DNA of 64,000 nucleotides. Source: Argentina anserina. Its lineage: Eukaryota; Streptophyta; Magnoliopsida; Rosales; Rosaceae. Every line of letters begins with the position of its first letter. The stretch's first letter is position 1. This document shows positions 12,308 through 25,260 of the stretch, piece by piece. The notes under the pieces are model-generated. The model did no database searches. It worked only from the letters and a program-made list of their open reading frames with translations, and was not told where the DNA came from. The stretch lies in contig NC_065878.1 in the NCBI RefSeq assembly GCF_933775445.1, positions 5,602,001 to 5,666,000 of the forward strand, read 5' to 3'. The translations under genes were made by a program, and so were the position numbers.

Positions 12308-13855
12308 CTTAACGGCTTTCTGATGCGATTTTCTTTTAGTTTGAAAGTGTTTCCAGTGTGCGAGTGTGTTTCTTTCAAACTGAGTATCTTTCTATCGTTT
12401 AAGTATCTTTCGAATTCTCGTTTCAGTATCTTTCTGTACGGCTTTCTGGTGTGAGTTTCTTTTGAATTTGAGAGTGTTTCCAGTGTGGGAGTGTGTTTCT
12501 TTCAAACTGAGTATCTTTCTATCGTTTGAGTATCTTTTCAATTCTCGTGTCACTATCTTTCTGTACGGCTTTCTGATGCGATTTTCTTTTAATTTGAGTG
12601 TGTTTACAGTGTGGGCGTGTGTTTCTTTCAAACTGAGTATCTTTCTATCGTTTGAGTATCTTTTCAATTCTCGTGTCAGTATCTTTCTGTACGGCTTTCA
12701 GTTGTGAGTTTCTTATGAATTTGAGAGTGTTTCCAGTGTGGGCGTGTGTTTCTTTCAAACTGAGTATCTTTCTATCGTTTGAGTATCTTTTCAATTCTCG
12801 TTTGAGTATCTTTCTGTACGGCTTTCTGGTGTGAGTTTCTTATGAATTTGAGAGTGTTTCCAGTGTGGGAGTGTTTTTCTTTCAAACTGAGTATCTTTCT
12901 TTCGTTTGAGTATCTTTTCAATTCTCGTTTGAGTATCTTTCTGTACGGCTTTCTGATGCAATTTTCTTTTAATTTGAGAGTGTTTATAGTGTGGGCGTGT
13001 GTTTCTTTAAAACTGAGTATCTTTCTATCGCTTGAGTATCTTTTCAATTCTCGTTTGAGTATCTTTCTGTACGGCTTTCAGTTGTGAGTTTCTTATGAAT
13101 TTGAGAGTGTTTCCAGTGTGGGCGTGTGTTTCTTTCAAACTGAGTAACTTTCTATCGTTTGAGTATCTTTTCAATTCTCGTTTGAGTATCTTTCTGTACG
13201 GCTTTCTGGTGTGAGTTTCTTATGAATTTGAGAGTGTTTCCAGTGTGGGCGTGTGTTTCTTTCAAACTGAGTATCTTTATATCGTTTGAGTATCTTTTCA
13301 ATTCTCGTTTGAGTATCTTTCTGTACGGCTTTCAGGTGTGAGTTTCTTATGAATTTGAGAGTGTTTCCAGTGTGGGAGTGTTTTTCTTTCAAACTGAGTA
13401 TCTTTCCATCGTTTGAGTATCTTTTCAATTCTCGTTTGAGTATCTTTCTGTACGGCTTTCTGATGCGATTTTCTTTTAATTTGAGAGTGTTTATAGTGTG
13501 GGCGTGTGTTTCTTTAAAACTGGGTATCTTTCTATCGTTTGAGTATCTTTTCAATTCTCGTGTCACTATCTTTCTGTACGGCTTTCTGATGCGATTTTCT
13601 TTAAATTTGAGAGTGTTTCCAGTGTGGGCGTGTGTTTCTTTCAAACTGAGTATCTTTCTATCGTTTAAGTATCTTTCGAATTCTCGTTTCAGTATCTTTC
13701 TGTACGGCTTTCTGGTGTGAGTTTCTTTTGAATTTGAGAGTGTTTCCAGTGTGGGAGTGTGTTTCTTTCAAGCTGAGTATCTTTCTATCGTTTGAGTATC
13801 TTTTCAATTCTCGTGTCACTATCTTTCTGTACGGCTTTCTGATGCGATTTTCTTT
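12308..13855 (+). repeat. 1,897-bp-offset HOR, copy 1
   Basis: Begins at the CTTAACGGC marker (12,308) and matches 14,205-15,752 unit by unit. It includes CAGTTGTGAG endings, GAGTAACTTTC (13,143/15,040) and CTTTATATCG. Confidence 0.75.
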
Positions 13856-14204
13856 TAATTTGAGAGTGTTTATAGTGTGGGCGTGTGTTTCTTTAAAACT
13901 GAGTATCTTTCTATCGTTTGAGTATCTTTTCAATTCTCGTGTCACTATCTTTCTGTACGGCTTTCTGATGCGATTTTCTTTTAATTTGAGTGTGTTTACA
14001 GTGTGGGCGTGTGTTTCTTTCAAACTGAGTATCTTTCTATCGATTGAGTATCTTTTCAATTCTCGTGTCACTATCTTTCTGTACGGCTTTCTGATGCGAT
14101 TTTCTTTTAATTTGAGTGTGTTTACAGTGTAGGCGTGTGTTTCTTTCAAACTGAGTATCTTTCTATCGTTTGAGTATCTTTTCAATTATCGTATGAGTAT
14201 CTTT

Positions 14205-15752
14205 CTTAACGGCTTTCTGATGCGATTTTCTTTTAGTTTGAAAGTGTTTCCAGTGTGCGAGTGTGTTTCTTTCAAACTGAGTATCTTTCTATCGTTTAAG
14301 TGTCTTTCGAATTCTCGTTTCAGTATCTTTCTGTACGGCTTTCTGGTGTGAGTTTCTTTTGAATTTGAGAGTGTTTCCAGTGTGGGAGTGTGTTTCTTTC
14401 AAACTGAGTATCTTTCTATCGTTTGAGTATCTTTTCAATTCTCGTGTCACTATCTTTCTGTACGGCTTTCTGATGCGATTTTCTTTTAATTTGAGTGTGT
14501 TTACAGTGTGGGCGTGTGTTTCTTTCAAACTGAGTATCTTTCTATCGTTTGAGTATCTTTTCAATTCTCGTGTCAGTATCTTCCTGTACGGCTTTCAGTT
14601 GTGAGTTTCTTATGAATTTGAGAGTGTTTCCAGTGTGGGCGTGTGTTTCTTTCAAACTGAGTATCTTTCTATCGTTTGAGTATCTTTTCAATTCTCGTTT
14701 GAGTATCTTTCTGTACGGCTTTCTGGTGTGAGTTTCTTATGAATTTGAGAGTGTTTCCAGTGTGGGAGTGTGTTTCTTTCAAACTGAGTATCTTTCTATC
14801 GTTTGAGTATCTTTTCAATTCTCGTTTGAGAATCTTTCTGTACGGCTTTCTGATGCAATTTTCTTTTAATTTGAGAGTGTTTATAGTGTGGGCGTGTGTT
14901 TCTTTAAAACTGAGTATCTTTCTATCGCTTGAGTATCTTTTCAATTCTCGTTTGAGTATCTTTCTGTACGGCTTTCAGTTGTGAGTTTCTTATGAATTTG
15001 AGAGTGTTTCCAGTGTGGGCGTGTGTTTCTTTCAAACTGAGTAACTTTCTATCGTTTGAGTATCTTTTCAATTCTCGTTTGAGTATCTTTCTGTACGGCT
15101 TTCTGGTGTGAGTTTCTTATGAATTTGAGAGTGTTTCCAGTGTGGGCGTGTGTTTCTTTCAAACTGAGTATCTTTATATCGTTTGAGTATCTTTTCAATT
15201 CTCGTTTGAGTATCTTTCTGTACGGCTTTCAGGTGTGAGTTTCTTATGAATTTGAGAGTGTTTCCAGTGTGGGAGTGTTTTTCTTTCAAACTGAGTATCT
15301 TTCTATCGTTTGAGTATCTTTTCAATTCTCGTTTGAGTATCTTACTGTACGGCTTTCTGATGCGATTTTCTTTTAATTTGAGAGTGTTTATAGTGTGGGC
15401 GTGTGTTTCTTTAAAACTGGGTATCTTTCTATCGTTTGAGTATCTTTTCAATTCTCGTGTCACTATCTTTCTGTACGGCTTTCTGATGTGATTTTCTTTA
15501 AATTTGAGAGTGTTTCCAGTGTGGGAGTGTGTTTCTTTCAAACTGAGTATCTTTCTATCGTTTAAGTATCTTTCGAATTCTCGTTTCAGTATCTTTCTGT
15601 ACGGCTTTCTGGTGTGAGTTTCTTTTGAATTTGAGAGTGTTTCCAGTGTGGGAGTGTGTTTCTTTCAAACTGAGTATCTTTCTATCGTTTGAGTATCTTT
15701 TCAATTCTCGTGTCACTATCTTTCTGTACGGCTTTCTGATGCGATTTTCTTT
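14205..15752 (+). repeat. 1,897-bp-offset HOR, copy 2
   Basis: Second copy. Private changes include AAGTGTCTTTCG (about 14,299) and CTTCCTGTACGG (about 14,580). It diverges after the ACAGTGTGG dimer near 15,750. Confidence 0.75.
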
Positions 15753-18700
15753 TAATTTGAGTGTGTTTACAGTGTGGGCGTGTGTTTCTTTCAAACTGAG
15801 TATCTTTCTATCGTTTGAGTATCTTTTCAATTCTCGTGTCAGTATCTTTCTGTACGGCTTTCAGTTGTGAGTTTCTTATGAATTTGAGAGTGTTTCCAGT
15901 GTGGGCGTGTGTTTCTTTCAAACTGAGTATCTTTCTATCGTTTGAGTATCTTTTCAATTCTCGTGTCAGTATCTTTCTGTACGGCTTTCAGTTTTGAGTT
16001 TCTTATGAATTTGAGAGTGTTTCCAGTGTGGGCGTGTGTTTCTTTCAAACTGAGTATCTTTCTATCGTTTGAGTATCTTTTCAATTCTCGTTTGAGTATC
16101 TTTCTGTACGGCTTTCTGGTGTGAGTTTCTTAAGAATTTGAGAGTGTTTCCAGTGTGGGAGTGTTTTTCTTTCAAACTGAGTATCTTTCTATCGTTTGAG
16201 TATCTTTTCAATTCTCGTTTGAGTATCTTTCTGTACGGCTTTCTGATGCAATTTTCTTTTAATTTGAGAGTGTTTATAGTGTGGGCGTGTGTTTCTTTAA
16301 AACTGAGTATCTTTCTATCGCTTGAGTATCTTTTCAATTCTCGTTTGAGTATCTTTCTGTACGGCTTTCTAGTGTGAGTTTCTTAAGAATTTGAGAGTGT
16401 TTCCAGTGTGGGAGTGTTTTTCTTTCAAACTGAGTATCTTTCTATCGTTTGAGTATCTTTTCAATTCTCGTTTGAGTATCTTTCTTAACGGCTTTCTGAT
16501 GCGATTTTCTTTTAGTTTGAAAGTGTTTCCAGTGTGCGAGTGTGTTTCTTTCAAACTGAGTATCTTTCTATCGTTTAAGTATCTTTCGAATTCTCGTTTC
16601 AGTATCTTTCTGTACGGCTTTCTGGTGTGAGTTTCTTTTGAATTTGAGAGTGTTTCCAGTGTGGGAGTGTGTTTCTTTCAAACTGAGTATCTTTATATCG
16701 TTTGAGTATCTTTTCAATTCTCGTTTGAGTATCTTTCTGTACGGCTTTCAGGTGTGAGTTTCTTATGAATTTGAGAGTGTTTCCAGTGTGGGAGTGTTTT
16801 TCTTTCAAACTGAGTATCTTTCTATCGTTTGAGTATCTTTTCAATTCTCGTTTGAGTATCTTACTGTACGGCTTTCTGATGCGATTTTCTTTTAATTTGA
16901 GAGTGTTTATAGTGTGGGCGTGTGTTTCTTTAAAACTGGGTATCTTTCTATCGTTTGAGTATCTTTTCAATTCTCGTGTCACTGTCTTTCTGTACGGCTT
17001 TCTGATGTGATTTTCTTTAAATTTGAGAGTGTTTCCAGTGTGGGCGTGTGTTTCTTTCAAACTGAGTATCTTTCTATCGTTTAAGTATCTTTCGAATTCT
17101 CGTTTCAGTATCTTTCTGTACGGCTTTCTGGTGTGAGTTTCTTTTGAATTTGAGAGTGTTTCCAGTGTGGGAGTGTGTTTCTTTCAAACTGAGTATCTTT
17201 CTATCGTTTGAGTATCTTTTCAATTCTCGTGTCACTATCTTTCTGTACGGCTTTCTGATGCGATTTTCTTTTAATTTGAGAGTGTTTATAGTGTGGGCGT
17301 GTGTTTCTTTAAAACTGAGTATCTTTCTATCGTTTGACTATCTTTTCAATTCTCGTGTCACTATCTTTCTGTACGGCTTTCTGATGCGATTTTCTTTTAA
17401 TTTGAGTGTGTTTACAGTGTGGGCGTGTGTTTCTTTCAAACTGAGTATCTTTCTATCGATTGAGTATCTTTTCAATTCTCGTGTCACTATCTTTCTGTAC
17501 GGCTTTCTGATGCGATTTTTTTTTAATTTGAGTGTGTTTACAGTGTAGGCGTGTGTTTCTTACAAACTGAGTATCTTTCTATCGTTTGAGTATCTTTTCA
17601 ATTATCGTATGAGTATCTTTCTTAACGGCTTTCTGATGCGATTTTCTTTTAGTTTGAAAGTGTTTCCAGTGTGCGAGTGTGTTTCTTTCAAACTGAGTAT
17701 CTTTCTATCGTTTAAGTATCTTTCGAATTCTCGTGTCAGTATCTTTCTGTACGGCTTTCTGATGCGATTTTCTTTTAATTTGAGTGTGTTTACAGTGTGA
17801 GAGTGTGTTTCTTTCAAACTGAGTATCTTTCTATCGTTTGAGTATCTTTTCAATTCTCGTGTCACTATCTTTCTGTACGGCTTTCTGATGCGATTTTCTT
17901 TTAATTTGAGTATGTTTACAGTGTGGGCGTGTGTTTCTTTCAAACTGAGTATCTTTCTATCGTTTGAGTATCTTTTCAATTCTCGTGTCAGTATCTTTCT
18001 GTACGGCTTTCAGTTGTGAGTTTCTTATGAATTTGAGAGTGTTTCCAGTGTCGGCGTGTGTTTCTTTCAAACTGAGTATCTTTCTATCGTTTGAGTATCT
18101 TTTCAATTCTCGTTTGAGTATCTTTCTGTACGGCTTTCTGGTGTGAGTTTCTTATGAATTTGAGAGTGTTTCCAGTGTGGGAGTGTTTTTCTTTCAAACT
18201 GAGTATCTTTCTATCGTTTGAGTATCTTTTCAATTCTCGTTTGAGTATCTTTCTGTACGGCTTTCTGATGCAATTTTCTTTTAATTTGAGAGTGTTTATA
18301 GTGTGGGCGTGTGTTTCTTTAAAACTGAGTATCTTTCTATCGCTTGAGTATCTTTTCAATTCTCGTTTGAGTATCTTTCTGTACGGCTTTCAGTTTTGAG
18401 TTTCTTATGAATTTGAGAGTGTTTCCAGTGTGGGCGTGTGTTTCTTTCAAACTGAGTAACTTTCTATCGTTTGAGTATCTTTTCAATTCTCGTTTGAGTA
18501 TCTTTCTGTACGGCTTTCTGGTGTGAGTTTCTTATGAATTTGAGAGTGTTTCCAGTGTGGGCGTGTGTTTCTTTCAAACTGAGTATCTTTATATCGTTTG
18601 AGTATCTTTTCAATTCTCGTTTGAGTATCTTTCTGTACGGCTTTCTGGTGTGAGTTTCTTATGAATTTGAGAGTGTTTCCAGTGTGGGAGTGTTTTTCTT

Positions 18701-21424
18701 TCAAACTGAGTATCTTTCTATCGTTTGAGTATCTTTTCAATTCTCGTGTCACTATCTTTCTTTACGGCTTTCTGATGCGATTTTCTTTTAATTTGAGTGT
18801 GTTTACAGTGTGGGCGTGTGTTTCTTTCAAACTGAGTATCTTTCTATCGTTTGAGTATCTTTTCAATTCTCGTGTCAGTATCTTTCTGTACAGCTTTCTG
18901 ATGCGATTTTCTTTAAATTTGAGTGTTTCCAGTGTGGGCGTGTGTTTCTTTCAAACTGAGTATCTTTCTATCGTTTGAGTATCTTTTCAATTCTCGTTTG
19001 AGTATCTTTATGTACGGCTTTCTGGTGTGAGTTTCTTATGAATTTGAGAGTGTTTCCAGTGTGGGAGTGTTTTTCTTTCAAACTGAGTATCTTTCTATCG
19101 TTTGAGTATCTTTTCAATTCTCGTGTCACTATCTTTCTTTACGGCTTTCTGATGCGATTTTCTTTTAATTTGAGAGTGTTTATAGTGTGGGCGTGTGTTT
19201 CTTTAAAACTGAGTATCTTTCTATCGTTTGAGTATCTTTTCAATTCTCGTTTGAGTATCTTTCTGTACGGCTTTCAGGTGTGAGTTTCTTATGAATTTGA
19301 GAGTGTTTCCAGTGTGGGAGTGTTTTTCTTTCAAACTGAGTATCTTTCTATCGTTTGAGTATCTTTTCAATTCTTGTTTGAGTATCTTTCTGTACGGCTT
19401 TCAGGTGTGAGTTTCTTATGAATTTGAGAGTGTTTCCAGTGTGGGCGTGTGTTTCTTTCAAACTGAGTATCTTTATATCGTTTGAGTATCTTTTCAATTC
19501 TCGTTTGAGTATCTTTCTGTACGGCTTTCAGGTGTGAGTTTCTTATGAATTTGAGAGTGTTTCCAGTGTGGGAGTGTTTTTCTTTCAAACTGAGTATCTT
19601 TCTATCGTTTGAGTATCTTTTCAATTCTCGTTTGAGTATCTTTCTGTACGGCTTTCTGATGCGATTTTCTTTTAATTTGAGAGTGTTTATAGTGTGGGCG
19701 TGTGTTTCTTTAAAACTGGGTATCTTTCTATCGTTTGAGTATCTTTTCAATTCTCGTGTCACTATCTTTCTGTACGGCTTTCTGATGCGATTTTCTTTAA
19801 ATTTGAGAGTGTTTCCAGTGTGGGCGTGTGTTTCTTTCAAACTGAGTATCTTTCTATCGTTTAAGTATCTTTCGAATTCTCGTTTCAGTATCTTTCTGTA
19901 CGGCTTTCTGGTGTGAGTTTCTTTTGAATTTGAGAGTGTTTCCAGTGTGGGAGTGTGTTTCTTTCAAACTGAGTATCTTTCTATCGTTTGAGTATCTTTT
20001 CAATTCTCGTGTCACTATCTTTCTGTACGGCTTTCTGATGCGATTTTCTTTTAATTTGGGAGTGTTTATAGTGTGGGCGTGTGTTTCTTTAAAACTGAGT
20101 ATCTTTCTATCGTTTGAGTATCTTTTCAATTCTCGTGTCACTATCTTTCTGTACGGCTTTCTGATGCGATTTTCTTTTAATTTGAGTGTGTTTACAGTGT
20201 GGGCGTGTGTTTCTTTCAAACTGAGTATCTTTCTATCGTTTGAGTATCTTTTCAATTCTCGTTTGAGTATCTTTCTGAACGGCTTTCTGGTGCGAGTTTG
20301 TTTTGAATTTGAGAGTGTTTCCAGCGCGGGCGTGTGTTTCTTTTAAACTGAGTATCTTTCTATCGTTTCACTATCTTATCAATTCTCGTTTGAGTATCTT
20401 TTTGTACGGCTTTCTGATGGGAGTTTCTTTTGAATTTGAGAGTGTTTCCATTGTGGGCGTGTGTTTCTTTCAAACTGAGTATCTTTCTATCGTTTGAGTA
20501 TCTTTTCAATTCTCGTGTCACTATCTTTCTGTACGGCTTTCTGATGCGATTTTCTTTTAATTTGAGTGTGTTTACAGTGTGGGCGTGTGTTTCTTTCAAA
20601 CTGAGTATCTTTCTATCGTTTGAGTATCTTTTCAATTATCGTATGAGTATCTTTCTTAACGGCTTTCTGATGCGATTTTCTTTTAGTTTGAAAGTGTTTC
20701 CAGTGTGCGAGTGTGTTTCTTTCAAACTGAGTATCTTTCTATCGTTTAAGTATGTTTCGAATTCTCGTTTCAGTATCTTTCTGTACGGCTTTCTGGTGTG
20801 AGTTTCTTTTGAATTTGAGAGTGTTTCCAGTGTGGGAGTGTGTTTCTTTCAAACTGAGTATCTTTCTATCGTTTGAGTATCTTTTCAATTCTCGTGTCAC
20901 TATCTTTCTGTACGGCTTTCTGATGCGATTTTCTTTTAATTTGAGTGTGTTTACAGTGTGGGCGTGTGTTTCTTTCAAACTGAGTATCTTTCTATCGTTT
21001 GAGTATCTTTTCAATTCTCGTTTGAGTATCTTTCTGAACGGCTTTCTGGTGCGAGTTTGTTTTGAATTTGAGAGTGTTTCCAGCGCGGGCGTGTGTTTCT
21101 TTTAAACTGAGTATCTTTCTATCGTTTCACTATCTTATCAATTCTCGTTTGAGTATGTTTTTGTACGGCTTTCTGATGGGAGTTTCTTTTGAATTTGAGA
21201 GTGTTTCCATTGTGGGCGTGTGTTTCTTTCAAACTGAGTATCTTTCTATCGTTTGAGTATCTTTTCAATTCTCGTTTGAGTATATTTCTGAACGGCTTGC
21301 TGATGCGATTTTCTTTTAGTTTGAGAGTGTTGCCATGGTGGGCGTGTTTTTCTTTCAAACTGAGTATCTTTCTATCGTTTGAGTATCTTTTCAATTATCG
21401 TATCAGTATCTTTCTGAACGGCTT

Positions 21425-21560
21425 TCTGGTGCGATTTTCTTTAAGTTTGAGAGTGTTTCCAGTGTGGGCGTGTATTCCTTTCAGACTGAGTATCTTTCTG
21501 TACGGCTTTCTGATGCGATTTTCTTTGAATTTGAGAGTGTTTCCAGAGCGGGCGTGTGTT
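21425..21560 (+). repeat. 42-bp-deleted unit (first of its lineage)
   Basis: After GTATTCCTTTCAGACT a single GAGTATCTTTCTG follows: the 19- and 23-bp blocks are both missing. The next centre is CCAGAGCGGGCG, without the 20-bp duplication seen in later copies of this cassette. Confidence 0.85.
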
Positions 21561-22262
21561 TCTTTTAAACTGAGTATATTTCTATCGTTTGAGTATCTTA
21601 TCAATTCTCGTTTGAGTATCTTTCTGTACGGCTTTCTGATGGGTTTTTCGTTGAATTTGAGAGTGTGTCCAGTGTGGGAGTGTGTTTCTTTCAAACTGAG
21701 TATCTTTCTATCGCTTGAGTATCTTTTCAATTCTCGTTGGAGTATCTTTCTGTACGGCTTTCTGGTGTGAGTTTCTTATGAATTTGAGAGTGTTTCCAGT
21801 GTGGGCGTGTGTTTCTTTCAAACAGAGTATCTTTCTATCGTTTGAGTATCTTTTCAATTCTCGTTTGAGTATCTTTCTAAACGGCTTTCTGATGCGAGTT
21901 TCTTTTGAATTTGAGAGTGTTTTCAGTGTCGGTGTGTGTTTCTTTCAAACTGAGTATCTTTCTATCTTTTAAGTGTCTTTTCAATTCTCGTTTGAGTATC
22001 TTTCTGTATGAATTTCTGGTGCGATTTTCATTGAATTTGAGAGTGTGTCCAGTGTGGGAGTGTGTTTCTTTCAAACTGAGTATCTTTCTATCGCTTGAGT
22101 ATCTTTTCAATTCTCGTTGGAGTATCTTTCTGTACGGCTTTCTGGTGTGAGTTTCTTATGAATTTGAGAGTGTTTCCAGTGTGGGCGTGTGTTTCTTTCA
22201 AACAGAGTATCTTTCTATCGTTTGAGTATATTTTCAATTCTCGTGTCACTATTTTTCTGTAC

Positions 22263-22432
22263 GGCTTTCTGGTGCGATTTTCTTTAAGTTTGAGAGTGTT
22301 TCCAGTGTGGGCGTGTATTCCTTTCAAACTGAGTATCTTTCTGTACGGCTTTCTGATGCGATTTTCTTTGAATTTGAGAGTGTTTCCAGGGCGGGCGTGT
22401 GTTTCCAGGGCGGGCGTGTGTTTCTTTTAAAC
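22263..22432 (+). repeat. 42-bp-deleted unit plus 20-bp GC-rich duplication
   Basis: GTATTCC tags the shortened unit. The next unit has TGTTTCCAGGGCGGGCG twice at a 20-bp interval (about 22,381-22,420), so its centre reads GGGCGGGCG two times. This is among the most GC-rich stretches in the window. Confidence 0.85.
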
Positions 22433-23125
22433 TGAGTATCTTTCTATCGTTTGAGTATCTTTTCAATTCTCGTTTGAGTATCTTTCTGAACGACTATCTG
22501 ATGCGAGTTTCTTTTGAATTTGAGAGTGTTTCCATTGTGGGCGTGTGTTTCTTTCAAATTGAGTATCTTTCTATCATTTGAGTATCTTTTCAATTCTCGT
22601 TTGAGTATCTTTCTGTACGGCTTTCTGGTGCGAGTTTGTTTTGAATTTGAGATTGTTTCCAGTGTGGGCGTGTGTTTCTTTCAAACTGAGTATCTTTCTA
22701 TCGTTTGAGTATCTTTTCAATTCTCGTTTGTGTATCTTTCTGTAAGGCTTTCTGGTGCGAGTTTCTTTCGAATTTCAGAGTGCTTCTAGTGTGGGAGTGT
22801 GTTTCTTTCAAACTGAGTATCTTTCTATCGCTTGAGTATCTTTTCACTTCTCGTTTGATTATCTTTCTGTACGGCTTTCTGGTGTGAGTTTCGTATGAAT
22901 TTGAGAGTGTTTCCAGTGTGGGAGCGTTTTTTTTCAAACTGAGTATCTTTCTATCGTTTGAGTATCTTTTCAATTCTCGTATGAGTATCTTTCTGAACGG
23001 CTTTATGATGCGATTTTCTTTTAGTTTGAGAGTGTTTCTAGTGTGGCAGTGTGTTTCTTTCCAACTGAGAATCTTTCTATCGTTTGAGTATCTTTTCAAT
23101 TATCGTATCAGTATCTTTCTGAACG

Positions 23126-23292
23126 GCTTTCTGGTGCGATTTTCTTTAAGTTTGAGAGTGTTTCCAATGTGGGCGTGTATTCCTTTCAAACTGAGTATCT
23201 TTCTGTACGGCTTTCTGATGCGATTTTCTTTGAATTTGAGAGTGTTTCGAGGGCGGGCGTGTGTTTCCAGGGCGGGCGTGTGTTTCTTTTAA
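23126..23292 (+). repeat. GC-rich cassette, copy 2
   Basis: Same arrangement, with TTTCGAGGGCGGGCG at 23,246 and a second GGCGGGCG at 23,271. The C-to-G change (TTTCGAG) is shared with the copies at 25.0, 25.86 and 27.49 kb. Confidence 0.85.
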
Positions 23293-23931
23293 ACTGAGTA
23301 TCTTTCTATCGTTTGAGTATCTTATCAATTCTCGCTTGAGTATCTTTCTGTACGGCTTTCTGATGGGTTTTTCTTTGAATTTGAGAGTGTTTCCAGTGTG
23401 GGCGTGTGTTTCTTTCAAACTGAGTATCTTTCTATCGTTTGAGTATCTTTTCAATTCTCGTTTGAGTATCTTTCTGAACGACTATCTGATGCGAGTTTCT
23501 TTTGAATTTGAGAGTGTTTCCATTGTGGGCGTGTGTTTCTTCCAAATTGAGTATCTTTCTATCGTTTGAGTAACTTTTCAATTCTCGTTTGAGTATCTTT
23601 CTAAACGGCTTTATGATGCGATTTTCTTTTAGTTTGAGAGTGTTTCTAGTGTGGCAGTGTGTTTCTTTCCAACTGAGAATCTTTCTATCGTTTGAGTATC
23701 TTTTCAATTCTCGTTTGAGTATCTTTCTGTACGGCTTTCTGGTGTGAGTTTCTTATGAATTTGAGAGTGTTTCCAGTGTGGGAGTGTGTTTCTTTGAAAC
23801 TGAGTATCTTTCTATCGTTTGAGTATCTTTTCAATTCTCGTTTGAGTATCTTTCTGTACGGCTTTCTGGTGTGAGTTTCTTATGAATTTGAGAGTGTTTC
23901 CAGTGTGGGAGTGTTTTTCTTTTAAACTGAG

Positions 23932-25260
23932 TATCTTTCTATCGTTTGAGTATCTTTTCAATTCTCGTATGAGTATCTTTCTGAACGGCTTTCTGATGTG
24001 ATTTTCTTTTGAATATGAGAGTGTTTCCATGGTGGGCGTGTGTTTCTTTCAAACTGAGTATCTTTCTATCGTTTGAGTATCTTTTCAATTCTAGTATGAG
24101 AATCTTTCTGAACGGCTTTCTGATGCGATTTTCTTTTGAATTTGAGAGTGTTTCCATGGTGGGCGTGTGTTTCTTTCAAACTGAGTATCTTTCTATCGTT
24201 TGAGTATCTTTTCAATTCTAGTATGAGTATCTTACTGAACGGCTTTCTGATGCGATTTTCTTTTGAATTTGAGAGTGTTTCCATGGTGGGCGTGTGTTTC
24301 TTTCAAACTGAGTATCTTTCTATCGTTTGAGTATCTTTTCAATTCTCGTTTGAGTATCTTTCTGTACGGCTTTCTGATGTGATTTTCTTTTGAATATGAG
24401 AGTGTTTCCATGGTGGGCGTGTGTTTCTTTCAAACTGAGTATCTTTCTATCGTTTGAGTATCTTTTCAATTCTAGTATGAGAATCTTTCTGAACGGCTTT
24501 CTGATGCGATTTTCTTTTGAATTTGAGAGTGTTTCCATGGTGGGCGTGTGTTTCTTTCAAACTGAGTATCTTTCTATCGTTTGAGTATCTTTTCAATTAT
24601 CGTATCAGTATCTTTCTGAACGGCTTTCTGGTGCGATTTTCTTTTAGTTTGAGAGTGTTTCTAGTGTGGCAGTGTGTTTCTTTCCAACTGAGAATCTTTC
24701 TATCGTTTTAGTATCTTTTCAATTCTCGTTTGAGTATCTTTCTGCACGGCTTTCTGGTGTGAGTTTCTTGTGAATTTGAGAGTGTTTCCAGTGTGGGAGT
24801 GTTTTTCTTTCAAACTGAGTATCTTTCTATCGTTTGAGTATCTTTTCAATTATCGTATCAGTATCTTTCTGAACGGCTTTCTGGTGCGATTTTCTTTAAG
24901 TTTGAGAGTGTTTCCAGTGTGGGCGTGTATTCCTTTCAAACTGAGTATCTTTCTGTACGGCTTTCTGATGCGATTTTCTTTGAATTTGAGAGTGTTTCGA
25001 GGGCGGGCGTGTGTTTCCAGGGCGGGCGTGTGTTTCTTTTAAACTGAGTATCTTTCTATCGTTTGAGTATCTTATCAATTCTCGCTTGAGTATCTTTCTG
25101 TACGGCTTTCTGATGGGTTTTTCTTTGAATTTGAGAGTGTTTCCAGTGTGGGCGTGTGTTTCTTTCAAACTGAGTATCTTTCTATCGTTTGAGTATCTTT
25201 TCAATTCTCGTTTGAGTATCTTTCTGAACGACTATCTGATGCGAGTTTCTTTTGAATTTG
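23932..25260 (+). repeat. 2,486-bp-offset HOR, copy 1
   Basis: A run of CCATGG units with CTAGTATGAG, then the GTGGCAG cassette and the GC-rich cassette, recurs in the same order at 26,418-27,746. Confidence 0.8.
24876..25042 (+). repeat. GC-rich cassette, copy 3
   Basis: Offset 1,750 bp from copy 2, with the same internal variants. Confidence 0.85.

Larger units (their letters stand above)
1..20270 (+). repeat. Zone 1: 126/127-bp units, AGTGTGG-type centres, 253-bp dimers
   Basis: Centres here read CCAGTGTGG, ATAGTGTGG or ACAGTGTGG rather than CCATGGTGG, and many units carry CTCGTGTCACTATC. Two length classes often alternate: units joined through CTTATGAATTTG (127 bp) and units joined through CTTTTAATTTG (126 bp, one G lost). 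This gives a 253-bp dimer as the next level. Because 126 is a multiple of three, open frames run through consecutive 126-bp units on both strands and stop when a 127-bp unit follows. A lone CCATGG at 1,476 is an intruder from the zone 3 family. Confidence 0.85.
20271..23990 (+). repeat. Zone 2: transition mosaic between monomer families
   Basis: Zone 1 units (for example 21,776-22,260, with CTTATGAATTTG and GTGTCACTAT) alternate with units resembling zones 3 and 4: CCATTGTGG centres at about 20,449 and 21,208, and CCATGG at 21,333. Units with unusually GC-rich centres (CCAGCGCGGGCG near 20,321 and 21,080; CCAGAGCGGGCG near 21,542) and units shortened by 42 bp first appear here. Inference: a junction where two amplified families meet and have exchanged units. 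Confidence 0.7.

Noticed and set aside
22381..22420. CpG-island promoter at the GGGCGGGC doublet
   Set aside because: The GC-rich part is only about 40 bp and there is no gene or start-site context. I kept it only as a repeat variant and a finding.
24320..24538. Recurring 72-residue minus-strand frame starting METLSNSKE, repeated every 127 bp
   Set aside because: Consecutive copies overlap one another in different frames, which real genes would not do. It is one monomer and a half read between fixed stops.
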